Below are positions 49,399-60,460 of a stretch of DNA of 64,000 nt, in pieces. Source of the stretch: Druceiella hillmani (Eukaryota > Arthropoda > Insecta > Lepidoptera > Hepialidae); contig JAYKKI010000077.1 in assembly GCA_039881145.1 (NCBI GenBank), positions 3,976,501 through 4,040,500 of the forward strand. Reading direction: 5' to 3'. Position 1 is the stretch's first letter; every line of letters starts with the position of its first letter. Below the pieces are notes generated by a model. The model had not been told where the DNA came from and ran no database searches. It was given only the letters and a program-made list of their open reading frames with translations. The position numbers and the translations under genes were made by a program.

Positions 49399-49551
49399 TA
49401 TAAATATCTGTATTATTTCTAAATTCTAACTGAATATCGACTAAATTAAAACTTTGAATTAACGTCCACTGGTCATCCCTGGGTTATCGTTGACCTTGAT
49501 TACGCCTACGTATAAAACAGTTTGAAAGTTTGAGAGTCTCTAACGATTATT

Positions 49552-49830
49552 CTAGGATCGTCTTACATTTTGGCAGTGAACTCGTTTTCGTCTATTGTTC
49601 TCATTTGTTCCCAAAGTATTATCGTCATTTACTTGTAAAATTTCAAACGGTCCTTCAAATTTACTAGTAGTTTTATTTCTATTTGTCGAGGTAATGTTTG
49701 GTATGTTAATTGTCCTATTTCGCATTGAGTAGGTTTGAGTTTTCATTTCGTCTATTAATTGTACTTTCTTTACGTATTTTTTCGTATAAATATATGTCTT
49801 CCATTTAATATTGGTAGAATAATTTTTCAT
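49552..49830 (-). pseudogene. Integrase C-terminal (GPY-type) region of the Ty3/gypsy relic
   Basis: The frame contains SKFEGPFEILQVNDD and RRKRVHCQNVRRS, the GPF/Y module and the usual C-terminus of errantivirus-like integrases. It is separated from the integrase core by a later insertion. Confidence 0.8.
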
Positions 49831-49859
49831 AGTAAATATTAAATGGATCCCTAGATTGG

Positions 49860-49901
49860 TATCATCATCATCATCATATCATCATCATCATCATCATATA
49901 T
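49860..49901. repeat. (ATC)n microsatellite
   Basis: Two runs of ATC (six and seven repeats) broken by one ATATC, inside the integrase region. Confidence 0.95.
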
Positions 49902-50089
49902 ATTAATACGCTAAGGTTAAGATGTTACTCTCCCTTTTTAGAAAAAACCTCACAACTAATCCACATAAATTATATATCATTTTATAGATAATTGCTTGCT
50001 CTACCGGCATCAACAACTAAAATATTTATTATTGCTATTGTTTTTGCAAATTAATTAATTATTAAAATTATATACACAAAACAGCAATG

Positions 50090-50455
50090 CTGCCATCTAA
50101 CGGCTCAACGTCAATATGATTGACGGTCGGTAAAATTTTTGTTTAATTTCAACGTATAAATAAAGTGGCGCTTTAGCTCAATGCTTTTGATACTTGCGCC
50201 TCTATATGTCAATTTTAGTAAAATATTTGTTTGATCTATCATCTGAGCTTCATAATGGAATAAAAACGTAATAAGCAGTGTGCAAAATTAGAAATGAATT
50301 GAATACCTGCAATCAATTTTGATTTATTAAATTGACTCTAAACACTCTGTTGTAACTAATATGACAGCTGTGAGTTCATTTTCTCATGTGTAAATATTGA
50401 TAATCTACCACGCAAATTGATATAATGCGAAGACTTCGCACGGGTCACGCTAGTG
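50090..50455 (-). mobile_element. Dispersed repeat with CTGACCCGTGCGAAG-type terminus, nested in the integrase
   Basis: At 50425-50455 the minus strand reads AGCGTGACCCGTGCGAAGTC and continues TTCGCATTATAT. The same phrase occurs on the + strand at 60463-60491 (AGCTGACCCGTGCGAAGTC, then TTCGCACTATAT). Both copies have a GCCATCTA(A/G)CG motif. It separates the integrase core (50470-50910) from the GPY module (49552-49830), so it inserted after the gypsy element. The left boundary is approximate. Confidence 0.6.
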
Positions 50456-50469
50456 TCTTAGTAAATGTT

Positions 50470-50910
50470 GTAGAGATTTTTATCAGTTGAGCTATGTATA
50501 GTAATGTTATATGAAATTATTGCATAGCACATTAATGTTTCAATGTTGTCTTTGTGGTCTTGTTTGAGAATACATAATAACTCTAATAGGGTAGAATGAA
50601 ATCTTTCCACGAGACCATTAACGTTTAGGGTTATTAGGTGTGGTAAAAGTACTTAAAAGGTCTCCAAAGAGTTCAACAACGAAAGATCACAACGAAAACT
50701 TCGATGAAATCATTGAAGTTAGTTGTTATTTCCATTAGAATTCCATATATTGAAAAATATTTAATGAGGGCTTTCGCAACATGTATCGAAATTTTTGCTG
50801 TAATGCTTATAGCCTGACCTAATTTTGTAAATGCGTCTATTATTGTGAAGAATGTCTGGCCTTCTACTTGGTAACGTGTCGATATGAATTCGTTGTAAGG
50901 GTTTAGCAAT
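50470..50910 (-). pseudogene. Integrase catalytic-core remnant of the Ty3/gypsy relic
   Basis: The frame at 50673-50909 reads YQVEGQTFFTIIDAFTKLGQ (first Asp of the D,D-35-E core). After a frameshift, [17 protein letters not shown] (the Glu motif region) follows at lower coordinates. The segment around the second Asp is altered (TTNFNDF), so it is inactive. Confidence 0.8.
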
Positions 50911-51046
50911 CGTTTCGGTGATGATAAGCGAAACTGTTATTGGTTGTTGTCATATTTGGTCTTTTTACACTTATTGCAATTATTTATGAATATTTTTACA
51001 GTTTTACAGTTTCCTGCATATTGAGCCAATAATAGTTTCTTCTAAG

Positions 51047-51240
51047 TTACTTAACCTTCCCTATACCTCTGTGACTATTTTTTCCCTCATGATAATTTTC
51101 GACTATATTTATTTGTTTCTCCATGTCAGTGACATTTATCACACATTTTGTACATGTTATTAATTGTGGACCGTTTTGATTGAATAAGTCATTATAAATT
51201 ACGTTAAATTGTTTAAATAAGTCGTTATTTTCAAAGTGGC
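51047..51240 (-). pseudogene. Integrase zinc-binding N-terminal region remnant
   Basis: The minus frame contains VENYHEGKNSHRGIGKVK, which matches the H..H part (HxGxxxHRG) of the integrase HHCC finger. The CC half cannot be found in frame. Confidence 0.7.
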
Positions 51241-51292
51241 AATAGTATTTAAATTTACTTTTAGTATTTTCTTTGAGGAATTGTATAATGTG

Positions 51293-51366
51293 TTTACTTT
51301 TTTCCATTACGGGTATATATATATACATATACATATATATATATATATACCGGTAATGGAAAAAAG

Positions 51367-51422
<56 letters not shown>
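51293..51422. repeat. Hairpin around an AT microsatellite plus (TA)n run
   Basis: 51293-51310 (TTTACTTTTTTCCATTAC) is the exact complement of 51353-51370, with the ATAT-rich interval as loop. Pure TA repeats follow to about 51422. It lies between RNase H and integrase of the gypsy relic. The second arm looks like an inverted copy of the first made during microsatellite growth. Confidence 0.9.
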
Positions 51423-51423
<1 letters not shown>

Positions 51424-51541
51424 TATTTTTGTACTTTTGTTTATCGTTTGATACATTTTTCATTTTTAGGATATTATCGAACGAGTTTTTTATAAAAATT
51501 GAGGTGCCTTCATATCTATCTCTTCCTCTATTATAGGTATG

Positions 51542-52060
51542 CTACGAATACCTATTTCGTTGAAGGAATGGGCAGTACCCGTTTTTTTCAACTTCTTTTT
51601 GTATTTTCATAATTTGGTTGTTTGGATTATTAATTCTAGAACATTCAACTAATTCATTAAATTCAGCTTTATTCATTTGTACCAAATCCTCAAAATCTAG
51701 AGTCAAATCTAGGTTAACAGCTAAATATTGACCATCTGTATCTAATGCGTTTATTTGTACCCGCGATAATGCGCCCTCATTCGTGTTTTGAGATGTCTTC
51801 TTGCACACGATGTCGTACTCTTCTAATTTTAACTTCCATCTCGTTAGTTTTTAATTTTTTTTTTAATTGAGTAAAACCAAGTTAAGGTTCTATTTTCCGT
51901 ATAAATCGTAAATTTACGCCCGTTCACATATGGCCTGAAATATTTTGTTGACCACAATATTGCTAGCAGCTCTTTTTCTATTGCGGAATACTTTTGCTCT
52001 GTATCACTGAGAGTTCTACTGGCATATGCTATTGGTTTATGCATACCGATTGTACCTTGT
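51542..52060 (-). pseudogene. RNase H and connecting region of the Ty3/gypsy relic
   Basis: 51844-52044 reads PIAYASRTLSDTEQKYSAIE, then ELLAILWSTKYFRPYVNGRK and TENRTLTW (TDHxxLTW with the Asp replaced by Glu), a Ty3/gypsy RNase H. 51542-51808 continues with KKTSQNTNEGALSRV (the NxxADALSR motif) and the linker towards integrase. Confidence 0.88.
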
Positions 52061-52149
52061 GATAGAACTGCTTCTAAGGCGACATTCGATGATCTGTTGT
52101 GAGTATAAACCTTGTCTGAGATATCGTGCTCTAAATACGCTAATTCTTT

Positions 52150-52700
52150 CTTAGCTGTATTTTAAAATTTGTTTGTCTTAACCTGTTAAATACTTCTTTT
52201 AATTTACTTATGTGTTCTTATAATGACGTGGAATATACGATAATATCATCAAGGTAAACTAGCATTTTTCTGTCTGTAGACCACGTAAGATATTATCCTT
52301 AAGCCTTTGAAACGTGGTCGGCGCGTTGTTCAATCCAAACGGCATTCGGTTATATTCGTAATGGCCGCGTTCTGTTGAAAAAGCAAGTTTTTCCGAGCCT
52401 CCAGGGTCTATTTCTACTTGATGGTATCCTGAAAGTTGTAAAGTATTGACTTCTAAGTTTGTGAAGTATTGACTTCCGCCTAAGTTATCTAGGATATCAT
52501 TAATATTCGGTATAGAATATATGTCTTCAATAATCTTATCGTTTTTATTTCCTATAGTCTATTACCATTCTGTATTTTTGGTTTCTCGTCGCGTAATTTT
52601 TTTTTGGTACAATATGAACGGGAAACTCCATGGTGAGGATGATGGCTTTATTATATCACGTTATAACAGGTCTACTTGTTTCCTAATTTCGTAATTTTTA
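52150..52700 (-). pseudogene. Reverse-transcriptase relic of the Ty3/gypsy element
   Basis: The minus strand reads HYEYNRMPFGLNNAPTTFQR near 52310-52370 and MLVYLDDIIVYSTSL near 52235-52270 (the YLDD active site is intact). A stop follows, then EHISKLKEVFNRLRQTNFKI. Frameshifts break the palm and fingers at 52440-52700. Confidence 0.88.
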
Positions 52701-52845
52701 AATGGGGGTTGTCTGTATATTTTTTTACATTATTATTTAATCTGAGTTTATGCTTAATCTGATTCGTAAAAGTCAGTGGTAATTCTTCACAGTGGAAAAT
52801 ATCTCTATATTCAAGGCATACGTTTTTTATAGTTTTTTGGTCTTC

Positions 52846-53100
52846 CTAATTTAAATGATCTATTCTAAGTTTATTTAGGTTTTGTTTACGTATCTCATCT
52901 ACGTCGTAATTAATATTATTTTTTTCTTTTAGCTCGTAATTATTTATTTCGCAACTAATAAGCCTTTCTACTTCTAAAGGTTCATGCAATGTAATCTTCA
53001 TATATTTTTCCGTGCTATTAATTATAGTAGTAAAAGCTCTATAATTTTCAACTGACACTAACGCGGTAGCCATTATTAATCTTTGTGCGAACGTGGTCAA
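52846..53100 (-). pseudogene. Protease-RT linker remnant
   Basis: An 84-codon frame (TIINSTEKYMKITLHEPLEV) of the kind found between protease and RT in errantivirus-like pol. Assigned by position rather than by motif. Confidence 0.5.
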
Positions 53101-53467
53101 ATTAACAGTAGCTTCTCCTTTTTCATAATTTACAAGAACTTATGTTCTTTGTTCCATGCGTGGTAGTATATTTAAATTATAAGAAAATATTGGTTGTTCG
53201 TGCTGTGTAGGTATTTCTGCATGTGTTGTCTTTAATGATTTATTTTTTATGCAAATTAATGCGTCCATTTAAGTAAATCTATCCCAATGAGGCCGTCATA
53301 TTTTTCATTAAAAGTCAAACACATGAAATTGATATCCGATAGGTGTCCCATTTAATTGTGAATAATGAATTTCTACAAAATTAACGCCAAATATATTCAA
53401 TATCCGATAGGTGTCTTAAATGTTCGAGGTAGTGGTATTTCAGTAACGTACGAGTAGTTATGGTTCA

Positions 53468-54478
53468 TTATTTGGTGGGCCGATTGTATATGAAAGGGTT
53501 GAAAATACAGAAATTAGTCCACTTTATACGAAAATATTCATCCACTTTCTTGGGTCTTATAAAAGATTTGGTAGATCCCGTGTCGATCATAAATTTGGCT
53601 TTTATTTCAGGTAAAATTATATATGGTAATTTTAAACAACATCCGTTATTAAACTGAAGTATTTCTTTTCGTTTTGTCCGGTACTGCCATGAAAATCTTC
53701 GTGGTATTTGGCCCTCGTTATTGCACTCTGAAGTATTATAATTAGCGTTATTGTGGTAATTACAGTCGATGTATTCATCCTGATAAAATAACTCTTCTGC
53801 AGTAAAGTGTGGTTTATTAAAGGGCTGGCTAACCGATTGATTATAAAGATGTGGAAATCTGTTAAAAGTATTAATATAATTATCACAGTATTTTGGATTA
53901 AAATTATTTCGAGGCTTATTAAATGAATGGAAGTTTGGTTGCGAGGTCTTGTTTGTTAGTGTGAATTTAATTACCACTGAAAGTGCTTGCTCGAGCGTTT
54001 CAGGTTTTTGTAGCCTCACTGCTAGCCCTGTTAACCCTTCTAGGCAATCTATAAAGGTTTTTAATGCTAGCCCGTCACAAATCATTATTTTAATATTTTT
54101 CTGTCGCTCATTTACCGATCTTAGGCCAATTTTTCCAATTAATAAACTTATAATGTCTTTGACTCTTTCTGTAAATTGTATTAACGTCTCGAATTTGCGT
54201 AATTTTAAACACATTAATTCTTGTACTAGACAACCTTCATTGCGGTTGTCACTAAAATGATCAATTAAGATTTGTTTTACTTCCGATCACATTGGGTTAT
54301 TATTACGAGTACTAATAAGTGCCAATGCTCTGCCCACAAGTTTACTAATTATAAGCCTAATCATCAAGGCATCTATAAATACGGATAGCTTATCGGATTC
54401 ATCGTTAACACTCGCGATGGTATTTATTACGTTTCGAGCAATATCCTTAATCCCCATTATACTATAACTTATTCTCAC
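53468..54478 (-). pseudogene. Gag and protease remnants of the Ty3/gypsy element
   Basis: Two minus-strand frames (54478-54287 and 54214-53468) make a gag-like protein: helical N-terminal text (ARNVINTIASVNDESDKL), an ERVKDIISLLIG..GLALKTFIDCL capsid-type region and an Asn/Phe/Pro-rich tail. It is followed directly by AKFMIDTGSTKSFI, the DTG aspartic-protease motif. There is no CCHC zinc knuckle that I can see. Stops between and after the frames show it is defective. Confidence 0.75.
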
Positions 54479-54576
54479 AAAATAATTGTTTCACTATATA
54501 AATACGCCTCAACTAAAGCCTAATAATCATTTGATTTAATTATAATGCGAGAACAAGAATATTAAGAATATAAAAG

Positions 54577-54905
54577 GATGGTTCGATATTGAGAACCTGT
54601 GGAATAGCACATGCAATAAAGGAACGCTGGATAAAAGATGTACATGAGACAAGGAACGATATTAGTTCAAGCATTTACAGTACAGATATAAGTGTTGTCT
54701 TCTGCAGCACGCCCATTGATCACTGCTTTGCACACGTATTTTTTTTACCAAAATCATCTTGTTTATTTAATTGGTTCTAATTTGTGTGCAAAGAATTAAA
54801 ATTTACGGCGTTCAAAAGCCTTGGGAATCTTTATGAAGGCCTGACACAAAACTACCGACTGCGCTAGGTATGTTTCGGGAGATTTCGGTATTTAAAAATA
54901 ATTTA
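54577..54905 (-). repeat. Right copy of the ~330-bp direct repeat (leader, primer-binding site, U5 end)
   Basis: Partner of 48793-49096. The primer-site-like motif is at 54855-54866. Beyond 54905 the two copies diverge completely, so the rest of the 5' LTR is missing here. Confidence 0.7.
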
Positions 54906-55189
54906 ATATTATTTACATACAATGAAAATATTTGTTAACTCTACTAACGCCAGAAAAGTAATGAATTTATTATTATATGAATATATAAAAGTAAAGTCAT
55001 ACACAGTTTCATACTCCTTCGTGTTCGCTTAGTTATTGTTGAGGTGTCCCTGGTTCCCAGGCGTTATGTAGTTTGGTGCTGGTTCATCGTTTCCGTTTGG
55101 GTGTCGTCTAGCTGAGGCGTTTATTGTTATAATATCCGGTGAATGCTGATATCGTAACTCGGGGCCTCGTCAAGATTTGAATCAGTGTT

Positions 55190-55340
55190 AGAAATGTTGC
55201 TATATTTCTGAAAGTGTGCGTCCATTCTTTTCGCAAGTCCAACTAGTTCTTGATTACATTTGCTGCATTGTACCCTATCGGTCTTGAGGGCAGTATTTTA
55301 TTGAAGTATTGATATGAATTGTTGGATGCTTTTTGGCCCT
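55190..55340 (-). pseudogene. BED-finger-like remnant of a hAT transposase
   Basis: The minus strand reads VQCSKCNQELVGLAKRMDAH, then FQKY. C-x2-C then ARMxxH at the usual distance is the BED zinc finger found near the N-terminus of hAT transposases (the last ligand is Tyr here). It fits the hAT ends that flank it and gives the element a minus-strand orientation. The DDE and dimerisation parts were not found. Confidence 0.6.
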
Positions 55341-55850
55341 GGATTTGAAATTTTAATTTTTATTAGTTGCTACGTGATATGCTATTATCGCCACAAATTT
55401 TGTAAATGAAATGGAATATGACAAAGAAAATTCGTGTTATATATAATCTCAATCGTCAATATCCCACCGGTAAAATCCAAAACGCAGAAACGCGGCCGAG
55501 GAAGTAATTTCCCGCAATTTTTGTGGGTATTTATTCCCTTAATTAGAATATACTTTTAGGTATTTCCCCTACTATAAACGAACATCGGAACTTACAAGAT
55601 GTAATGGGTTCAGAATGAATAATATATTAAAGAAAAAATAAATATATATAAAATTCAGATCGATTTTTGGAAGTGGTTTTTCAGGCGAGCTTTAAAATAG
55701 TCTAAAAATTAATTATATTGGTCCGGTCGATTTGAAATTGATGACTAGGCAAAAGAAAAAAAAAACATAAAAAACGAAAACTCTTATTTAAAACATTTTG
55801 AACTTAACTTTTTACATAGTTTGAAAAAAAAACTGTTTTTTCCAACCCTG

Positions 55851-56105
55851 GCCATGACCAAATCTATAATTTTTCTAACGTTTTCTTCAGTAGTGGTAGT
55901 TGACGGCCGTCCTATACCAGAGTTACCTTTAATAATCTGTCGGCCATGTTTAGATTCAGCTGACCACTTTTTAAAATGTCCCATTTGTTGTTAGTCTTGT
56001 CCATGTTAATACTTTTTTCACCACTTGTCGGTTTTGCCACTGTCCACGTGAGTGTAACTTGGGCTTTACACAATAATAACTTGTATCTACCTACTCGTAT
56101 CATCC
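55851..56105 (-). pseudogene. Mariner transposase relic, N-terminal part (split by the hAT)
   Basis: The minus strand contains KKWSAESKHGRQIIKGNSG, then GRPSTTTTEENVRKIIDLVM, ending exactly at the hAT target duplication. GRPSTSTTEENVxKIxDLVM is the linker between the two helix-turn-helix motifs of mariner transposases. The continuation (IGITYERT...) resumes at 48396 on the other side of the hAT. Confidence 0.8.
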
Positions 56106-58089
56106 CAAATCACATTATATAGCATTTTCGCTGACTCATTACATCCGATGTAGTAGTTTTCCGTCTTAGGTTTTTTTTAGATATTTTACCAAATAGTCTT
56201 ATCCCAGTGGTATTTTTCTATTTTACGTTTAGGTTTTATTAAAATTAAGTTTTTTTTTATTAAAGTTTAGTTTTTTCAATAAATAATTAGTTAATGTCAA
56301 TATCCATTCGACATTGGTTAATATTTATAGTTAAACTGTTCGCTTTTCATTTGATGGCAATTTATATCAAAACATATACTTTTGAGCTCTGAATATTATA
56401 CCTACGTTAGCTGCTCTAGTTCTTCACTTTGGCAGTAGTTGAGAGTATTTTGCTGTTATAGATTTACCTCTACAATCTTTTAATATCTTAGTGGTATATG
56501 TTTATTTCAATAGATTCTGTACTACTTTATGTATTATTTGCGTCACAAGACTTCATAAATTTATATCATTCGGTGTTAATAAGATAACATTATGTATGTG
56601 CGTCAGCTAGGGTATTCTGGACTTGAATATAATATACAATATAATTGAAATAATCACGAGGACACGGATTGAATTGCAAAAAATGGCACTTTAGTGATGT
56701 TTAAAATCGGGCACTAATTGAAACATTACTTGATCATTGGTATCCATAATGGATCTTAAATTATTGTTCATATGTTAAGCACTAAGAATAGATAGCTAAA
56801 GAATCTTGACACTACAGGACACCGAAATACGAATTGAACAGCAGAAAAAAGGCATCAACAAAATTGAACGATTCAATTTTTCAAATATACTGGACATCGA
56901 TCACAAATTAGTATATTATTTGCGTCCAGTAAGATTCATTCTGAAATATTTAAACGTCAAGTTTTAACCAATAAATTAAGATATCAATTGAAATATGAAA
57001 AAGTAATCATCAAAATTGAACAATTTAATAAATATTTGTTTTTGTCAATATTAATATTGGACGATAGTATATTTCAGTAATAAGCATTATTTAAATATCC
57101 ATGTCTCCAATATAAAACATTGAAATTTGATAGAGAGTTAATAAAGTATTAGAAGTGTTACGAGTTGAGAAGACATTGGAATAATCATGTTACATCCAAT
57201 ATTGAGTTTACGTGTCTTAGCAATATTTTAAATTAGAATATTATTTTTAATGTCTTGTCGTAATTAACATGTAACGCAGATGATCGACAAGGATCGGAAA
57301 AAATAGAACATATGGTATATAATACGTTATTGCAAGCATCCTACAAAAGTCGGTACCACAAAAAAAAGTCGGAGCGACTCTGATCGACTCCCGCTGATCC
57401 AAACCTTTCGTGTGAAAAGGCGCTAATGGAAAGAACAGAATGTACGACGGAACATGCGCTGATGGTGACAGGAAATTTAGTCGGCTGCACGCCCGTCTTG
57501 ACGTATGCATTAATTTGATGGAAAGTTTGCTACCGATCTTTTTCGACAAAAGTCAGCAAGCGACTCATTACCTACAGTAGTCGGTCGTTTACGTTGTCAC
57601 CTATGCCGAAATTACTGAAGTGGCAACATTAATACATTCAAGAAGTTTGTGAGCTTTTCATTGAATCGATTTACGGATTTGTGACAATTTCTTACCTCGT
57701 TCATTGAGAATGGGTTTGAATCGTCCGTACGTTTAAATTTTGCAGTATTTCTGTAATATTTTTAAAAACTGGCAGCTCTCTCGGTGCTAAGTGGCTATCG
57801 ATAAACATGACAGTTCCACGCCCGAGACTATTGAAAGTGAACAAATATATAATAGACATTTACCTCTTTCTTCACAACCTTTTCGAAGTAAATATAATAA
57901 AACTGAATACGCACCGTTCCAGTTGATATCCATATCATGATATTTATACTAAAGGCAAGTTTTAAATTTATAGGAATTACAGTTATAGAAAAATGAAAAA
58001 TACACATTGCAAATAAGTCTGAAGCTTAATTTTTCGTAAATGAAGCTTAAAAATGTATAAACGTTTTAAGTACGAATGCTATTAGCATT
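56106..58089. other. No recognised gene
   Basis: AT-rich with loosely repeated phrases (TATTATTTGCGTC at 56533 and 56914; CAAAATTGAAC at 56859 and 57011). A GC-richer block at 57330-57640 (TCGGAGCGACTCTGATCGAC and similar) may be a MITE, but I could not define ends. Confidence 0.4.
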
Positions 58090-58245
58090 ACGAGGGTGTC
58101 ATATCCGCTTTAATACTAATAAGGTTTATACGGTTACTCATTAATATAATGTTACTTCAAAACCTTAAACCGGGCTGTAATTCCTTCAACGCCGACCGGG
58201 ACTGCTCTGGATCACGTTTTTGTTAATAATTATGCTTTATGCTTC
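58090..58245 (+). pseudogene. LINE endonuclease fragment
   Basis: The + strand reads LNRAVIPSTPTGTALDHVFV, then NNYALCF and a stop. The TxTxxTALDHVFVN pattern is the conserved block of the apurinic-type endonuclease of Jockey/R1/CR1-like LINEs. Upstream text is frame-shifted. Confidence 0.65.
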
Positions 58246-58893
58246 TAACTATTACGTAAGACAATCAGATGATTAATTCCCTTCAACTATGACGGGTAAT
58301 GCTTTTGATCAGAATTTTTTTTGAAGTAATTACTGGCTTTTGCGTATGAGCTGACAATTTTCTTCACCTCCAAGAAGACTGATTTTGATTATGCATCTTG
58401 TTAGTTGTTTAATAGTTTTAATTAATTGTAGGAGTTGTGTACAATTAACGATACGTACTATTTCTATTAAACTATTTGCACATCTTAATATTATTTTTCA
58501 CCATATAAATATTTTCCTCTTTACAGATTAGGCGTAAAAATATCGAATATTTTTCAAAAATTACCAGATTTAGAATAATTTATATAGATTTCAGATAAAT
58601 TTTAGGTAGTTTCATGAACCTGTTCTTTTCATAACATTGCCTTCAGCAGTTGCAAATCATCCCCCTCCCCACCTACTGGACGAGAACATGTTTTTTGTGA
58701 AAATTTTTAGCAATAGCTAGAGAATTTAAAAAATATTATCTTAGAGAATTTTTAAAACAAATATTTTCGTACCCCTATAATTAGCTTTTCCTATTTATAC
58801 ACAGGCAACGTGACATTAAAAACAAGTACGAGTTCTTTATTTTCCTCTGAAAGTTCAGTATAGTATTTTTAAGTGTTGAGATTTGTGTGGTAC

Positions 58894-59105
58894 TATTGAG
58901 ATTTGTGTGGGTTACCCAACATGTTTTTTTATTTAACTATTGAGATTTGTGTGGGTTACCCAACATGTTTTTTTATTTAACTATTGAGATTTGTGTGGGT
59001 TACCCAACATGTTTTTTATTTAACTCTTGAGATTTATGTGGGTTACTCAACATGTTTTTTTATTTAAATATTGAGATTTGTGTGGGTTACCCAACATGTT
59101 TTTTT
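58894..59105. repeat. 44-bp tandem repeat, about five copies
   Basis: Units start at 58894, 58938, 58982, 59025 and 59069 (lengths 44, 44, 43, 44, 37), built on TATTGAGATTTGTGTGGG then TTACCCAACATG and a T-run. A partial unit (TGAGATTTGTGTGG) sits just before at 58878. Copies 1, 2 and 5 are identical where they overlap; copies 3 and 4 have one to a few changes. Confidence 0.97.
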
Positions 59106-59139
59106 ACAATGTAAACTTTCAAGGTTCTTCAAACATTTT

Positions 59140-59240
59140 TTAGGAAAACTGCCCTGACAGATACACACGACATGTTAGTAATTTTCTAAGGGTTCGTTTT
59201 TCCTTTTTAGGTACGGAATCCTAAAATAGTAAAGGAGCCT
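59140..59240. repeat. Dispersed-repeat end with AAGGGTTCG...GGTACGGAATCC inverted motif
   Basis: CTGACAGATACACACGACAT, then AAGGGTTCGTTTTTCC and TTAGGTACGGAATCCTAAAA. The GGTTCG and GGAATCC parts can pair as a terminal hairpin. I recall close relatives from many lepidopteran sequences. Confidence 0.5.
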
Positions 59241-59991
59241 TAATTTTATATTAAAAAAACCTGTCAAATATGTTTTACTCGATGGGGCACGTGAAAAAAT
59301 CATTTTCAAAAGTGCATTAAAAATATTTTTTTGAAATATTTTGGAACGTATTAATTAAGAACTCCATTTAAAGTATCTACTTGGAAAATTTAATGCAAAT
59401 GGCTTACTTCAGAAATCGGGAAGCTGTGATGGATGGAACCTTAAAAAGTGTGCATACTTGTATGAAAGTATAAGTGTACGATTGGGTTTTCAACCGAAGA
59501 TGCGAACTCATAAGGATAAAAATAGGGGAGAAAAAAAAAGTCTTAAATAAGACAGGTTTGTTGTTTTTATTATTGAGAAATAAATCGATTCTAAAATTAA
59601 ACTAACCATTGATATAAAAAAAATTGTGCGTGTCAGCTCCTGGAGTTTACTCCTTAAGTTCGATTGCTTGGAATGTATAAAATAGGTAACACTATATATA
59701 AATATAAATATCAATGTCATTAAATGTAAATGGAAAATTCTTTAATAAAAAAATGCTGACAATATAATTATTTTCAAGTAAAACACCAATGAACAAGATC
59801 AAATTTACACAACAAAATTAAAACCGTTTAGTAACATCAGACCAAGAAGTTAAAATTAAAAAAGACTTTTTAATTTGATAGGATAGAAGACACCAAATGT
59901 TCACACATAATCACATTTAATGATTACAATTCAAAAATTTTTTTACTAAAATTCAATCTGACTAGCGACATGATTCCCTTTACCTATAGCT

Positions 59992-59994
<3 letters not shown>

Positions 59995-60055
<61 letters not shown>

Positions 60056-60065
60056 CATATATGTA

Positions 60066-60112
<47 letters not shown>
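59995..60112. repeat. (TA)n microsatellite
   Basis: Two long TA runs separated by TTACATATATGTATATATGT. Confidence 0.97.
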
Positions 60113-60113
<1 letters not shown>

Positions 60114-60460
60114 GACATTCAATTAATTTGGACTAGATGATATAAGCCAGTGACTGCTTTAGTTCAGGAAGTTAACAAATGATGACAGAAGCTGCATTAA
60201 GTAAAAAGTCTGTTGTTGAAATGCAATATATGATTTAATTTGTCCACAACTAAAACAAAAACGTGCATTCAATTAGATTGGATCAGATAATACAAACCAT
60301 TCTTTTATAGGGTTTCAGTATGAAAATCCTATTTGATCGGTCAATACACCATTTCATTGGACAGTTGTTTTACCAATCTCTTACCAAATTGTAATGTACA
60401 CTTGTAGACCCTTATTAACAAGTTTCGACAAAATAAATGCGATTTAACAATTAGTAAATA

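Larger units (their letters stand above)
49056..54905 (-). mobile_element. Ty3/gypsy errantivirus-like element, decayed, inserted in the hAT
   Basis: Minus-strand order from the right: leader and primer-binding site (54577-54905), gag (to ~53640), protease (~53500-53640), RT (~52150-52700), RNase H (~51844-52060), integrase (~51240 down to 49552). Every part carries stops or frameshifts. No env-like frame was seen. The left end (49056-49480) is the probable 3' LTR and includes a ~146-bp tandem duplication (49107-49252 and 49253-49398). At the right end I see only about 30 bp of putative U5 beyond the primer site, so the 5' LTR seems lost. It is an old, dead copy. Confidence 0.8.
48397..55850 (-). 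mobile_element. hAT-type DNA transposon (interrupted), inserted in the mariner
   Basis: Left end CAGGGTTGG (48397-48405); right end CCAACCCTG (55842-55850) is its exact inverse. CAGGGTTGG-type ends are common in hAT elements. The flanking 8-mers are CCCATGAC (48389-48396) and GCCATGAC (55851-55858): 7 of 8 identical, as expected of an 8-bp hAT target duplication. The right part carries a minus-strand BED-finger-like remnant. The 7.45-kb length includes the Ty3/gypsy element nested inside, so the hAT itself is roughly 1.6 kb as preserved. Confidence 0.8.

Noticed and set aside
51236..51463. Frames on both strands with Ile-Tyr repeats
   Set aside because: They are produced by the TA repeat and its flanking hairpin, apart from the real integrase-finger fragment on the minus strand.
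49056..54905. An intact endogenous retrovirus with env
   Set aside because: All pol and gag frames carry stops or frameshifts and no env-like frame with signal and membrane segments was seen.
58894..59105. CRISPR-like array
   Set aside because: Head-to-tail units without spacers; it is a simple tandem repeat.
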